A stretch of DNA of 64,000 nucleotides from Streptomyces sp. NBC_00691. Its GTDB lineage: Bacteria; Actinomycetota; Actinomycetes; Streptomycetales; Streptomycetaceae. The position numbers were made by a program, and so were the translations under genes. The stretch covers positions 6,634,001-6,698,000 of the forward strand of contig NZ_CP109007.1 of the NCBI RefSeq assembly GCF_036226665.1. The letters are read 5' to 3'. Shown one piece after another: positions 1-8,615 of the stretch. Within the stretch, counting starts at the first letter, position 1. Every line of letters starts with the position of its first letter. The notes under the pieces were generated by a model. The model was not told the origin of the DNA, made no database searches, and worked only from the letters and a program-made list of their open reading frames with translations.

Positions 1-163
1 GGGTCTGTCCAACGCCGACATCGCCGCCGAGCTGTACATGAGCGTGCCCACGGTCAAGACCCATGTCTCGCGGGTCCTCGCCAAGCTCGGTCTGAACAAC
101 CGCGTCCAGATCGCCCTTCTCGTCCATGACGCCGGACTCCTGGGCGAGGACGGCCAGAACTGA
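1..163 (+). CDS. LuxR-family response regulator, C-terminal fragment
   Basis: Only the last 53 codons are in the window, in the frame starting at base 2 and ending with TGA at 161-163; the 5' part lies to the left. The visible part is the second half of a LuxR/FixJ-type helix-turn-helix: GLSNADIA, then the recognition-helix stretch SVPTVKTHVSRVLAKLGL, then NRVQIALLVHDAGLL. This is the classic C-terminal end of NarL/DesR-type two-component response regulators, which bind DNA when a partner kinase phosphorylates an N-terminal receiver domain. Neither the receiver nor the kinase is visible, so its target is unknown. It ends 37 bp before the P450 gene. Confidence 0.9.
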   Translation, partial: GLSNADIAAELYMSVPTVKTHVSRVLAKLGLNNRVQIALLVHDAGLLGEDGQN

Positions 164-200
164 CCGTTTCGGGTCCGGCCCCTTCGGATAGTCTGCGTCG

Positions 201-1379
201 ATGTCCGTCATCGAACTGGGGGAGTACGGCGCGGACTTCACCGTGCATCCGTACCCCTACTACGCGAAGCTCCGCGAGACCGGTCCCGTCCACGAGGTGC
301 GGATGCCCGACGGCTTCCAGTTCTGGCTGGTCGTCGGACACGAGGAGGGGCGCGCGGCGCTCGCCGACCCCCGGCTCGCCAAGTCCCCCCACGTGATCGG
401 CGTACGGGCGCCGGAGGAGGACATCATCGGCGTCCACCTCCTCTCGGCCGACGCGCCCGACCACACCCGGCTGCGCCGCCTGGTCACGGGCGAGTTCACC
501 GGCCGCCGGGTGGAGGCCCTGCGGCCTCGCATCGAGCGGCTCACCACGGACCTCGTCGACGCGATGGAACCGGCCGGGCGGGCCGACCTCGTCGACGCCT
601 TCGCGTATCCGCTGCCGATCACGGTCATCTGCGAGCTCCTCGGGGTCCCCGCGGCGGACCGCGACACCTTCCGCCGCTGGTCCACGGAGCTGGTCAGCCC
701 CACGGGCGAAGAGGACTTCACCCGGAGCATGGTGGACTTCGGCGCCTATCTCGACGGGCTGATCGAGGACAAGCGGGCCGCCGGCCCCGCCGACGACCTG
801 CTCTCCGGTCTGATCGCCTCCCGCGCCGAGGACGGCGACCGGCTCTCCGGGCCCGAACTCCGGGCCATGGCCTACCTGCTGCTCATCGCGGGCCACGAGA
901 CGACCGTCAACCTGATCGCCAACACCGTCCGCAATCTGCTGACCCACCCCGATCAGCTCGCCGCCCTGCGCGCCGACCCGAGCCTCCTGGACGGGACGAT
1001 CGAGGAGTCCCTGCGGTACGACGGGCCGGTGGAGACCAGCACCTTCCGTTTCAGCCGGGAGCCCATCACCCTCGGTGGCACCGAGATCCCGGCGCGTCAG
1101 TACGTCCTCGTCGCCATCGGGGCGCTCGACCGCGACCCGGCCCGGTTCCCCGGTCCTGACACCTTCGACATCCGCAGGGACACCCGGGGACATCTGGCCT
1201 TCGGGCACGGCATCCACTACTGCCTGGGCGCCCCGCTCGCCCGGCTGGAAGGCCGGATCGCCCTCCGGACCCTCCTCGACCGCTTCCCGGACCTGGAACT
1301 CGACCCCGAGGGCGAGCCCTGGGAGTGGCTCCCCGGCCTCCTCATGCGCGGAGTCAGGCACCTCCCGGTCCGGTGGTGA
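201..1379 (+). CDS. Cytochrome P450 (CYP105/107-like bacterial type)
   Basis: A 392-residue soluble haem monooxygenase; these insert one oxygen atom into a substrate using electrons from a ferredoxin. Visible landmarks are the I-helix oxygen-activation motif AGHETT (residues 230-235), the ExxR pair (E269-R272) and the haem-binding loop FGHGIHYCLG with the thiolate Cys341. Length is normal for class I bacterial P450s. No ferredoxin gene is adjacent, so redox partners must be encoded elsewhere. There is no Shine-Dalgarno sequence, but TAGTCT (189-194) lies exactly 6 nt before the ATG, which suggests a leaderless transcript. The substrate cannot be told from sequence, and a link with the PKS 20 kb away is possible but unsupported. 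Confidence 0.93.
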   Translation: MSVIELGEYGADFTVHPYPYYAKLRETGPVHEVRMPDGFQFWLVVGHEEGRAALADPRLAKSPHVIGVRAPEEDIIGVHLLSADAPDHTRLRRLVTGEFTGRRVEALRPRIERLTTDLVDAMEPAGRADLVDAFAYPLPITVICELLGVPAADRDTFRRWSTELVSPTGEEDFTRSMVDFGAYLDGLIEDKRAAGPADDLLSGLIASRAEDGDRLSGPELRAMAYLLLIAGHETTVNLIANTVRNLLTHPDQLAALRADPSLLDGTIEESLRYDGPVETSTFRFSREPITLGGTEIPARQYVLVAIGALDRDPARFPGPDTFDIRRDTRGHLAFGHGIHYCLGAPLARLEGRIALRTLLDRFPDLELDPEGEPWEWLPGLLMRGVRHLPVRW

Positions 1380-1388
1380 CGACCGGAC

Positions 1389-1468
1389 CTAGGGCCTGTC
1401 GTCACACTCCCGTCCGCCCCGCGGGGCCGCCCTCCGGGCGACGACGGGAGTTTGACGACCGGCCCTAG
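1389..1468. repeat. Long interrupted inverted repeat between P450 and Gfo gene
   Basis: Left arm: CTAGGGCC, t, GTCGTC, ac, ACTCCCGTC (1389-1414). Right arm: GACGGGAGT, tt, GACGAC, c, GGCCCTAG (1443-1468). The paired blocks are perfectly complementary with small symmetrical bulges, and 28 bp of GC-rich sequence separate the arms. It lies between two convergent genes, and its right end contains the stop codon of the dehydrogenase gene. It can act as a bidirectional terminator. Its bulged architecture also resembles dispersed palindromic repeats often seen between Streptomyces genes (from memory, not searched). Confidence 0.75.
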
Positions 1469-2463
1469 CCGATGTCGTCCACCCGTACGGGTCCCCGCTC
1501 CCGCCGCGAGCGCTCGCACGCCTCGGCGATCCGGAGCGCCGCCAGGGCCTCCCGGCCGTCGCACGGGTTGGGCGCCTCGCCGCGGACCAGGCGGACGAAG
1601 GCGCAGAGCTCCGCCTCGTAGGCGGGGGCGAACCGTTCGAGGAAGCCCGTCCAGGGCTTCCCCGGGGGTGCCGACGCCCAGGGTTCCACCGAGGTGAGCG
1701 GGGTGCGGTCGTCGAGGCCCACCGCGATCTGGTCCAGCTCGCCCGCCAGCTCCATGCGGACGTCGTACCCGGCGCCGTTGCGCCGGGTCGCCGTCGCGGT
1801 GACGAGCGTCCCGTCGTCCAGGGTGAGCAGCGCGGCGGCCGTGGACACGTCCCCGGCCTCCCGGAACATCGCGGGACCCGCGTCCGAGCCCGTCGCGTAC
1901 ACCTCCACGACCTCCCGCCCGGTCACCCAGCGCACGATGTCGAAGTCGTGCACCAGACAGTCCCGGAAGAGACCGCCGGAGAGGGGGAGGTACGCGGCCG
2001 GCGGCGGCGCCGGGTCGGAGGTCGCCGCCCGCACGGTGTGCAGCCGGCCGAGCCGCCCCGAGCGGACCGCCTCGCGGGCCGCCCGGTATCCCGCGTCGAA
2101 GCGCCGCATGAAGCCGAGCTGGAGCTCCGTGCCCGCCTCGGCCACCGCCGAGAGCGCGAGGGCCGTCCCCGGCACGTCCAGGGCGATGGGCTTCTCGCAG
2201 AACGCCGGGAGCCCGGCGCCCGCCGCACGGGCGATCAGCTCCGCGTGCGCGGCCGTCGCCGAGGCGATCACCACGGCGTCCAGGGCGTGCGCGAACAGCG
2301 CGCTGACGTCCGGCGCGGCCTCCGCCCCGAGCGCCCCCGCGACCCCGGCCGCCCGCGCGGCGTCCGCGTCCGCCACGACCAGCGACTCGACCTCCGGGTG
2401 GCGGGCCAGCACACCCGCGTGGAAGCTCCCGATCCGGCCCGTACCGATGAGTCCGATGCGCAT
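1465..2463 (-). CDS. Gfo/Idh/MocA-family NAD(P)-dependent sugar or inositol dehydrogenase
   Basis: A 332-residue oxidoreductase. The N-terminal Rossmann motif is GLIGTGRIGSFHA (from residue 4). The family's catalytic lysine lies in EKPIALDV, followed by GFMRRFDAGY and VHDFDIVRWVTG, where myo-inositol 2-dehydrogenases (IolG) carry similar GFNRRFD and HDID motifs. The family oxidises or reduces sugar, inositol and amino-sugar hydroxyls. The gene diverges from a GntR regulator and a sugar ABC transporter, so it probably acts on the imported compound or a derivative. Inositol is a reasonable guess but not proven. ATG start; a GACAA/TTGTC palindrome lies about 40 bp upstream. Confidence 0.88.
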   Translation of the reverse strand: MRIGLIGTGRIGSFHAGVLARHPEVESLVVADADAARAAGVAGALGAEAAPDVSALFAHALDAVVIASATAAHAELIARAAGAGLPAFCEKPIALDVPGTALALSAVAEAGTELQLGFMRRFDAGYRAAREAVRSGRLGRLHTVRAATSDPAPPPAAYLPLSGGLFRDCLVHDFDIVRWVTGREVVEVYATGSDAGPAMFREAGDVSTAAALLTLDDGTLVTATATRRNGAGYDVRMELAGELDQIAVGLDDRTPLTSVEPWASAPPGKPWTGFLERFAPAYEAELCAFVRLVRGEAPNPCDGREALAALRIAEACERSRRERGPVRVDDIG

Positions 2464-2502
2464 GGCCCCACCGTGGAGCCGTCGCTCCCCGGTGTCAAGG
2501 AT

Positions 2503-2514
2503 TTGTCAGGACAA
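2503..2514. promoter_or_regulatory. Candidate GntR operator (TTGTC-AG-GACAA)
   Basis: A perfect 5-bp-arm inverted repeat, TTGTCAGGACAA, sits in the 100-bp gap between the divergent dehydrogenase and GntR genes, a usual place for a UTRA-type GntR operator. This is inferred from symmetry and position only. Confidence 0.45.
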
Positions 2515-2563
2515 CCGGACGTCACGACTTCCCGTCATCAACGCACCGGGCTACGCTCCCCCC

Positions 2564-3331
2564 GTGTCCAAGCAGTCAGGCTCCGCCCTGCCCCCGCTCT
2601 CCGTGGACCGCAGCAGCCCGGTCCCGCTCTACTTCCAGCTGGCCCAGCAGCTGGAGAGCGCCGTGGAGAACGGCACGCTGACCCCGGGCACCCTCCTCGG
2701 CAACGAGATCGACCTCGCCACCCGCCTCGGCCTCTCCCGCCCCACCGTCCGCCAGGCCATCCAGACCCTCGTCGACAAGGGCCTCCTCGTCCGCCGCCGG
2801 GGCGTCGGCACGCAGGTCGTGCACAGCACCGTCCGCCGCCCGCTGGAACTGAGCAGCCTGTACGACGACCTGGACGCCGCCGGACAGCTCCCCGCCACCC
2901 GGGTCCTGGTCAACCGGGTGGAACCCGCCACAGGACCGGTCGCCGCGGCCCTGCGCGTACCCGAGGGCAGCGAGGTCGTCTATCTCGAACGGCTCCGCAC
3001 CGCGCACGGCGAGCCCATGGCGTACCTGCGCAACCACCTGCCCGCCGGGCTCCTCGGCCCCGGCGGGCCGGACACCGCGCGCCTGGAGGCCACCGGCCTC
3101 TACCGGATGCTCCGTTCCGCCGCGCTCACCCTGCACAGCGCCCGCCAGGCCGTCGGCGCCCGCGCCGCGACCGCCGCCGAGGCCGCCCTGCTCGACGAGC
3201 GGGAGGGCGCGCCGCTGCTGACGATGGAGCGCGTCACCTTCGACGACACCGGCCGTGCCGTCGAGCACGGTTCCCATCTCTACCGGGCGGACCGCTACTC
3301 CTTCGAGTTCCAGCTGATGGTCCGTCCGTAG
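2564..3331 (+). CDS. GntR-family transcriptional regulator (HutC/UTRA type)
   Basis: A 255-residue regulator beginning at GTG 2564. Residues about 15-80 form the winged helix-turn-helix (PVPLYFQLAQQLE, then GLSRPTVRQAIQTLVDKG), and residues about 90-250 form the UTRA effector domain, ending near YRADRYSFEFQL. These regulators usually repress uptake and catabolic genes and release DNA when they bind a sugar or a phosphorylated sugar. The frame stays open far upstream over the opposite-strand dehydrogenase gene, but GTG 2564 fits the family N-terminus and lies 6 nt after TACGCT, as in a leaderless start. It precedes the sugar transporter genes on the same strand and is the obvious candidate to control them and the divergent dehydrogenase. 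Confidence 0.9.
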   Translation: MSKQSGSALPPLSVDRSSPVPLYFQLAQQLESAVENGTLTPGTLLGNEIDLATRLGLSRPTVRQAIQTLVDKGLLVRRRGVGTQVVHSTVRRPLELSSLYDDLDAAGQLPATRVLVNRVEPATGPVAAALRVPEGSEVVYLERLRTAHGEPMAYLRNHLPAGLLGPGGPDTARLEATGLYRMLRSAALTLHSARQAVGARAATAAEAALLDEREGAPLLTMERVTFDDTGRAVEHGSHLYRADRYSFEFQLMVRP

Positions 3332-3399
3332 GCCGTACCCCACCGGCGGATGAGCCGGACACCGGCCCCCTGGCGAGCGCCACGACCCGCATGACCGAT

Positions 3400-3425
3400 A
3401 CTGCAATGCACGACTGCAATGCACG
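3400..3425. promoter_or_regulatory. Tandem 13-bp operator-like repeats
   Basis: ACTGCAATGCACG occurs twice with no gap (3400-3412 and 3413-3425). Each copy contains the palindrome TGCA-A-TGCA. The pair lies 29 bp upstream of the GTG of the binding-protein gene and beside a possible -10 (GATACT, 3396-3401), so a bound repressor would cover the transcription start. The binding regulator is unknown; the neighbouring GntR protein is one candidate. Confidence 0.5.
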
Positions 3426-3453
3426 CAAAGGACACAAAGGAGGGCACGGCCTC

Positions 3454-4473
3454 GTGACCAGGCTTCGGACAGGAGGGGTACGCGCCGCAGTCGGCGCCGT
3501 GCTCGCGCTCGCGCTCACCGGGGCGCTCGCCGGGTGCAGCAGCACCGGCGGAAAGCGGGCGGAGGACGCCCGCAAGGCCGCCGAGGCCCAGGGCAGGGCG
3601 GTCGTCGACACCCCCCGCTGGACCTTCGCCATGGTGACCCACTCGGGTGACGGCGACACCTTCTGGGACATCGTCCAGAAGGGCGCCCAGCAGGCCGCCG
3701 CCAAGGACAACATCAACTTCCTCTACGCGCACAGCGACGAGGCCCAGCAGCAGGCGCAGCTGATCGACTCGTACGTCGCCAAGGGCGTCGACGGTCTGAT
3801 CGTCACGCTCGCGAAGCCCGACGCCATGAAGGCCGCCGTCGAGAAGGCCGTCAAGGCCGGCATCCCGGTGATCACCGTGAACTCGGGCGCCGAGGTGTCC
3901 AAGGCGTACGGGGCGCTCACCCACATCGGCCAGGACGAGACCGTCGCCGGCGAGGCCGTCGGCGAGGAGCTCGACAAGCGGGGTAGGAAGAAGGCGCTCT
4001 GCGTCCTGCACGAGCAGGGCAACGTCGGCCACGAGCAGCGCTGCGCCGGAACGAAGAAGACCTTCGACGGCGAGCTGGTCAACCTCTACGTCGACGGCAC
4101 CAACATGCCGGACGTGAAGGCCTCCATCGAGGCCAAGCTCCAGTCCGACAAGGACGTCGACGCCGTCGTCACCCTCGGCGCCCCGTTCGCCGACGCCGCC
4201 GTCCAGGCCGCCAGGAGCGCCGGGAGCAAGGCCGAGATCGACACCTTCGACCTCAACGCCAAGGTCGCCACCTCCCTCCAGGCCGGCACGCTCGGCTTCG
4301 CCGTCGACCAGCAGCCGTACCTGCAGGGCTACGAGGCCGTCGACCTGCTCTGGCTCTACCGCTACAACGCCAACGTCCTCGGTGGCGGCAAGCCGGTCCT
4401 CACCGGCCCGCAGGTCATCACCAAGGACGACGCGGCGAAGCTCGTCGAGTACGCGGAGCGGGGCACCCGATGA
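3454..4473 (+). CDS. Sugar ABC transporter substrate-binding lipoprotein
   Basis: A 339-residue Peripla_BP_4-type binding protein. The GTG start follows a strong ribosome-binding site, AAAGGAGGG (3436-3444), at 9 nt. The N-terminus is a lipoprotein signal peptide: RLRTGG, a hydrophobic run, then the lipobox LAGC with the cysteine near residue 28. The mature part has the two-lobed pattern of ribose, fructose and inositol binding proteins, with [16 protein letters not shown] near the start, [22 protein letters not shown], and [16 protein letters not shown] near the end. It should sit on the outer face of the membrane and hand sugar to the permease, whose gene overlaps its stop codon by 4 bp. 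The substrate is not determined. Confidence 0.93.
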   Translation: MTRLRTGGVRAAVGAVLALALTGALAGCSSTGGKRAEDARKAAEAQGRAVVDTPRWTFAMVTHSGDGDTFWDIVQKGAQQAAAKDNINFLYAHSDEAQQQAQLIDSYVAKGVDGLIVTLAKPDAMKAAVEKAVKAGIPVITVNSGAEVSKAYGALTHIGQDETVAGEAVGEELDKRGRKKALCVLHEQGNVGHEQRCAGTKKTFDGELVNLYVDGTNMPDVKASIEAKLQSDKDVDAVVTLGAPFADAAVQAARSAGSKAEIDTFDLNAKVATSLQAGTLGFAVDQQPYLQGYEAVDLLWLYRYNANVLGGGKPVLTGPQVITKDDAAKLVEYAERGTR

Positions 4474-5525
4474 GCTCCACCGCCCCACCGTCGGACGGGC
4501 TCGACCACGTCGACGAACGGCTGCTGCGCACCACCCCGCTGAAGAAGCTGCTGGCCCGGCCCGAGCTCGGCTCGGTCGTCGGCGCGATCGCCGTCTTCGT
4601 CTTCTTCTCCGTGGCCGCCGACAGCTTCCTGAACCCGTCCAGCCTCGGCACCGTGCTCTACGCGGCCTCCACCCTGGGCATCATGGCGGTCCCCGTCGCG
4701 CTGCTCATGATCGGCGGCGAGTTCGACCTGTCCGCCGGTGTCCTGGTCACCAGCTCGGCCCTGGTCTCGTCGATGTTCAGCTACCAGATGACCGCGAACG
4801 TCTGGGTCGGTGTCGGCGTCTCGCTGCTCGTCACGCTGGCGATCGGCGCGTTCAACGGCTTCATGCTGACCCGGACGAAGCTGCCCAGCTTCATCATCAC
4901 CCTGGGCACCTTCCTCATGCTGACCGGCCTGAACCTCGGCCTCACCAAGCTCATCAGCGGCACCGTCTCCACCAAGACCATCGCCGACATGGAGGGCTTC
5001 TCCTCCGCCCGCAAGCTCTTCGCCTCGCAGCTGACCATCGGCGGCGTCGAGTTCAAGGTCACCATCCTGTGGTGGTTCGGCCTGGTCGCGCTCGCCACCT
5101 GGATCCTGCTGCGCACCCGGTTCGGCAACTGGATCTTCGCGGTCGGCGGCGGCGCCGACGCCGCCCGCGCGGTCGGCGTCCCGGTCTACCGGACGAAGAT
5201 CGGCCTCTACCTGGGCGTGGCGTTCTGCGCCTGGATCTCCGGCCAGCACCTGCTCTTCTCCTTCGACGTCGTCCAGTCGGGCGAGGGCGTCGGCAACGAG
5301 CTGATCTTCATCATCGCGGCCGTCATCGGCGGCTGTCTGATCACCGGCGGCTACGGCTCCGCCATCGGCTCCGCGATCGGCGCCCTCATCTTCGGCATGA
5401 CGAGCAAGGGCATCGTGTACGCCGAGTGGAACCCGGACTGGTTCAAGTTCTTCCTGGGAGCGATGCTCCTCCTGGCGACCCTGCTGAACGCCTGGATCCG
5501 CAAGCGTGTGGAGGCCACCAAGTGA
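4470..5525 (+). CDS. Sugar ABC transporter permease (RbsC/FrcC type)
   Basis: A 351-residue integral membrane protein of the BPD_transp_2 family. It starts at ATG 4470 within ATGA, overlapping the stop codon of the binding-protein gene, so the two are translationally coupled. About ten hydrophobic segments are visible, with family motifs [11 protein letters not shown] (near residue 75), a central [14 protein letters not shown] segment and the ANGxDA-like coupling loop [12 protein letters not shown] near residue 225. It forms the membrane channel of the importer. The gene is followed by the ATPase gene with a GTGA overlap. Confidence 0.93.
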   Translation: MSSTAPPSDGLDHVDERLLRTTPLKKLLARPELGSVVGAIAVFVFFSVAADSFLNPSSLGTVLYAASTLGIMAVPVALLMIGGEFDLSAGVLVTSSALVSSMFSYQMTANVWVGVGVSLLVTLAIGAFNGFMLTRTKLPSFIITLGTFLMLTGLNLGLTKLISGTVSTKTIADMEGFSSARKLFASQLTIGGVEFKVTILWWFGLVALATWILLRTRFGNWIFAVGGGADAARAVGVPVYRTKIGLYLGVAFCAWISGQHLLFSFDVVQSGEGVGNELIFIIAAVIGGCLITGGYGSAIGSAIGALIFGMTSKGIVYAEWNPDWFKFFLGAMLLLATLLNAWIRKRVEATK

Positions 5526-6328
5526 CGACGGCCACGAAGACCGGGTCCGCCCCGCTCGTCGAGCTCGACGACGTCAGCAAGTACTACGGGAACATCCGCG
5601 CCCTCGAAGGGGTCTCCCTGGAGGTCCGCGCCGGCGAGATCTCCTGCGTCCTCGGCGACAACGGCGCCGGCAAGTCCACCCTCATCAAGATCGTCGCGGG
5701 TCTCCACCGGCACGACACGGGGACCTTCCGCATCGAGGGCGAGGAGGTCTCCCTCGCCAATCCGCGCGACGCCCTCGACCGGGGCATCGCCACCGTCTAC
5801 CAGGACCTCGCCGTCGTGCCGCTCATGCCGGTCTGGCGGAACTTCTTCCTGGGCTCCGAGCCCACCAAGGGCTCCGGCCCCTTCAAGCGGCTCGACGTGG
5901 GCCTGATGCGGACCACCACCCGCGAGGCGCTGCTCCGCATGGGGATCGACCTGCGCGACGTCGACCAGCCCATCGGCACCCTCTCCGGCGGCGAGCGGCA
6001 GTGCGTGGCCATCGCCCGGGCCGTCCACTTCGGCGCGAAGGTCCTCGTCCTCGACGAGCCGACCGCCGCGCTCGGCGTCAAGCAGTCCGGCGTCGTGCTG
6101 AAGTACGTGGCCGCCGCCCGCGACGAGGGTCTCGGCGTGGTCCTCATCACCCACAACCCGCACCACGCGTACCTGGTCGGCGACCGTTTCGTGCTGCTCA
6201 AGCGGGGCGTCATGGCCGGCAGTCACACCAAGGGCTCCGTCACGCTCGACGAGTTGACCCGGCAGATGGCCGGCGGCACCGAGCTGGAGGACCTGCGGTA
6301 CGAACTGGAGCGGCCGTCCGGGACGTGA
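5522..6328 (+). CDS. Sugar ABC transporter ATP-binding protein, single-domain (FrcA-like)
   Basis: A 268-residue ATPase starting at GTG 5522, which overlaps the permease stop. Walker A is GDNGAGKST, the Q-loop region is [10 protein letters not shown], the signature is LSGGERQ, and Walker B is [15 protein letters not shown]. The DEPTAALGV wording is characteristic of the carbohydrate-uptake CUT2 subfamily. Most CUT2 ATPases (RbsA, XylG, AraG) have two fused ATPase domains of about 500 residues. This one has a single domain, as in the fructose transporter FrcA, so a homodimer would drive transport. Confidence 0.93.
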   Translation: MTTATKTGSAPLVELDDVSKYYGNIRALEGVSLEVRAGEISCVLGDNGAGKSTLIKIVAGLHRHDTGTFRIEGEEVSLANPRDALDRGIATVYQDLAVVPLMPVWRNFFLGSEPTKGSGPFKRLDVGLMRTTTREALLRMGIDLRDVDQPIGTLSGGERQCVAIARAVHFGAKVLVLDEPTAALGVKQSGVVLKYVAAARDEGLGVVLITHNPHHAYLVGDRFVLLKRGVMAGSHTKGSVTLDELTRQMAGGTELEDLRYELERPSGT

Positions 6329-6385
6329 CGGACGCGGCCGCGATCGAACGGCCCCTTGACACCGCACCTGGCAGAATCGGAGCCG

Positions 6386-7561
6386 ATGAGTACCTACCGT
6401 GACCTCGCCCACCGGGGATCGGCCCGGGGCACCGTGCTGCGGACCGTCGGCTCCCGGGAGCGGCGCTCCCATCTGACGGCGCCGCGGGTGCCGACCGTCG
6501 GCATCGACATCGGCGGTACGAAGGTGATGGCCGGCGTCGTGGACGCCGACGGGAACATCCTGGAGAAGCTCCGCACGGAGACCCCGGACAAGTCCAAGAG
6601 CGCCAAGGTCGTCGAGGACACCATCGTCGAGCTGGTCCTGGACCTCTCCGACCGGCACGACGTGCACGCCGTCGGCATCGGCGCGGCCGGCTGGGTCGAC
6701 GCCGAGCGCGCCACCGTGCTCTTCGCCCCGCACCTGGCATGGCGCAACGAGCCGCTCAAGGACGCCCTCCAGAGCCGCCTCGCCGTCCCCGTCATGGTGG
6801 ACAACGACGCCAATACCGCGGCCTGGGCCGAGTGGCGGTTCGGCGCCGGACGCGGCGAGGACCACCTCGTCATGATCACCCTCGGCACCGGCATCGGCGG
6901 CGCCATCCTGGAGGGCGGCCAGGTCAAGCGCGGCAGGTTCGGGGTGGCCGGCGAGTTCGGCCACATGCAGGTCGTCCCCGGCGGTCACCGCTGCCCCTGC
7001 GGCAACCGCGGCTGCTGGGAGCAGTACAGCTCCGGCAACGCCCTGGTCCGCGAGGCCCGCGAGCTGGCCGCCGCCGACTCCCCGGTCGCGTACGGGCTCA
7101 TCGAACGGGTCAAGGGGAACGTCCCGGAGATCACCGGGCCCCTCATCACCGAGCTGGCCCGCGAGGGCGACGCCATGTGCGTCGAGCTGTTCCAGGACAT
7201 CGGCCAGTGGCTCGGCGTCGGCATCGCCAACCTCGCCGCCGCCCTCGACCCCTCCTGCTTCGTCATCGGCGGTGGTGTCTCGGCCGCCGACGACCTGCTC
7301 ATCGGCCCCGCGCGGGACTCCTTCCGCCGCCACCTCACCGGCCGCGGCTACCGTCCCGAGGCCCGCATCACCCGCGCCCAGCTCGGCCCCGAGGCGGGGA
7401 TGGTCGGCGCCGCCGACCTCGCCCGGCTCGTCGCCCGCCGCTTCCGCCGCGCCAACCGGCGCCGGGTGGAGCGGTACGAACGGTACGAGCGCTACGCCCA
7501 GGCCCTGCGCAACGGGACCTCGGGCCGGGCCGCCCGTACCCCCGAGGACCCGCCTTCATGA
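6386..7561 (+). CDS. ROK-family sugar kinase (glucokinase-like)
   Basis: A 391-residue kinase that would phosphorylate a hexose with ATP in the cytoplasm. It has the phosphate motif GIDIGGTKVMAGVVD (about residue 37), VDNDANTAAWAEW with the catalytic Asp, LGTGIGGAI, the ROK zinc-binding motif GHRCPCGNRGCWEQYSSG, and the C-terminal GGGVSAADDLL. It resembles the Streptomyces GlkA/ROK kinases but has an N-terminal extension of about 30 residues and a basic C-terminal tail. Start: ATG 6386; an in-frame TTG 30 bp upstream is less likely. Being placed directly after a FrcBCA-like transporter, it probably phosphorylates the imported sugar, as FrcK does in rhizobia. Confidence 0.92.
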   Translation: MSTYRDLAHRGSARGTVLRTVGSRERRSHLTAPRVPTVGIDIGGTKVMAGVVDADGNILEKLRTETPDKSKSAKVVEDTIVELVLDLSDRHDVHAVGIGAAGWVDAERATVLFAPHLAWRNEPLKDALQSRLAVPVMVDNDANTAAWAEWRFGAGRGEDHLVMITLGTGIGGAILEGGQVKRGRFGVAGEFGHMQVVPGGHRCPCGNRGCWEQYSSGNALVREARELAAADSPVAYGLIERVKGNVPEITGPLITELAREGDAMCVELFQDIGQWLGVGIANLAAALDPSCFVIGGGVSAADDLLIGPARDSFRRHLTGRGYRPEARITRAQLGPEAGMVGAADLARLVARRFRRANRRRVERYERYERYAQALRNGTSGRAARTPEDPPS

Positions 7562-8136
7562 CCCTGCCCCACCAGTCCACCCCGCCGCGCGACCCCGGGG
7601 GCAGGCTCCCCGAGGACCACCGGCACATGATCCGACGGCGCTGGCTGACGGCCGTCATCATCGTCCTGCTCGTGGGCATCCCGGCCGGCTACCTCGTCAT
7701 CTCCGCGGGGCAGAGCCGCGACAGCGGCCGTGACAAGGAGCGCGAGTCCTCGGCGGCGGGCCTCCAGGACAACTGGCCCTCGCTGATGAAGCGCCGGATC
7801 TTCGAGGTCCCGATCCCCGCGGGGGCGTGGGGGGTCGCGTACTACGAGACGAGCAACTGGAAGACCAGCCGGCTGTACGTGCAGTTCACGACGACCGCCG
7901 TCGGCCTGGACGGCTTCCTCGCCGAGTCCGGCACGAGCCGCGCCGCTCTCACCCCGGGCCGGATCACGGTCGGCGACCGCGACGCGGACATCGCGGGCTG
8001 GCGCTTCGTCGAGGGCATGAACTGGGCCGGCACGACGGTGAGGCGCGAGGAACCGCGCCCGGCGACCGACCTGACGGTCGACCTGACCGAGCCGGCCTTC
8101 CCCCGGGTGTACGCGGTCTCGACGACGAGTCCCTGA
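7558..8136 (+). CDS. Membrane-anchored protein of unknown function
   Basis: A 192-residue protein whose ATG overlaps the kinase stop (ATGA), so it is coupled to the sugar operon. One transmembrane helix lies at about residues 28-47 (WLTAVIIVLLVGIPAGYLVI) after a basic stretch, giving a short cytoplasmic tail and an extracellular domain of about 140 residues. The outer part reads like a small all-beta domain (GVAYYETSNWKTSRLYVQF). I do not recognise a family. The coupling suggests a role linked to the transporter, or simply a hitchhiking gene. Confidence 0.8.
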   Translation: MTLPHQSTPPRDPGGRLPEDHRHMIRRRWLTAVIIVLLVGIPAGYLVISAGQSRDSGRDKERESSAAGLQDNWPSLMKRRIFEVPIPAGAWGVAYYETSNWKTSRLYVQFTTTAVGLDGFLAESGTSRAALTPGRITVGDRDADIAGWRFVEGMNWAGTTVRREEPRPATDLTVDLTEPAFPRVYAVSTTSP

Positions 8137-8157
8137 CCGGTCCGCCGTCCGGTCAGG
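8132..8157. terminator. Bidirectional hairpin overlapping two convergent stop codons
   Basis: CCTGACCGG (8132-8140) and CCGGTCAGG (8149-8157) form a 9-bp GC-rich stem with an 8-nt loop. The TGA of the upstream + gene and the TGA of the MarR gene on the - strand lie inside the two arms, so one element can end both transcripts. Confidence 0.7.
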
Positions 8158-8593
8158 CGTTCTTCTCCATGCCCGGGCGAAGCCGGGCCAGCAGCTCGTA
8201 GAGGGTCGTGCTCTCGGCCGCGTCGAGGGTGTCGAGCGCGCCGCTGGTGGCCTGCATCTCCTCGCGGACGCGCCGGATGACGTCCCGGCCCTCGTCGGTC
8301 GCCACGACGTTCTTGACGCGGCGGTCGGAGGGGTCGGGCTCGCGGCGGACCAGGGAGCGGGCCTCCAGCCGGTCGATGATGCCGGTGACGTTGGACGCGT
8401 CGCACACGAGCAGGGTGGCGAGGGCGCGCATCGGCAGCGGGCCGTCGAGCTGAGCGAGGACCTTCGCCTGGGTGGAGGTCAGACCGTGGTGGGCCGCGGC
8501 GGCCGCGAAGTCGCGCCACTGGGCCGTGCCGATGGCGGCGAGCAGCTCCATGAGCTGGAGCCTGGTGGGGACCTGGGGAGTCGTCGCGCTCAT
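8153..8593 (-). CDS. MarR-family transcriptional regulator
   Basis: A 146-residue winged helix regulator. The recognition region includes LTSTQAKVLAQLDGP, MRALATLLVCDASNVTGIIDRLEARSLV, and the wing RREPDPSDRRVKNVVATDEG, where the DxR motif is typical of MarR proteins. MarR proteins usually repress a neighbouring efflux pump and their own gene until a small aromatic or phenolic ligand binds. The gene diverges from a DHA2 efflux pump and the gap carries three matching palindromes. On this strand TTGATA (8628-8623), 17 bp, TAGGCT (8605-8600) and then 6 nt to the ATG form a good promoter for a leaderless mRNA; the first palindrome overlaps its -35, which implies autorepression. Confidence 0.93.
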   Translation of the reverse strand: MSATTPQVPTRLQLMELLAAIGTAQWRDFAAAAAHHGLTSTQAKVLAQLDGPLPMRALATLLVCDASNVTGIIDRLEARSLVRREPDPSDRRVKNVVATDEGRDVIRRVREEMQATSGALDTLDAAESTTLYELLARLRPGMEKNA

Positions 8594-8615
8594 GGGCCGA
8601 GCCTACGCAGAACAC

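Noticed and set aside
201-1379. First P450 as part of the PKS-NRPS cluster.
   Set aside because: It is 18 kb away, beyond a sugar locus, an efflux pump and the NHLM region, and has no cluster-specific link.
1694-2563. Extension of the GntR frame upstream to 1694.
   Set aside because: The extension lies over the dehydrogenase gene and has no homologous look; GTG 2564 matches the normal GntR N-terminus.
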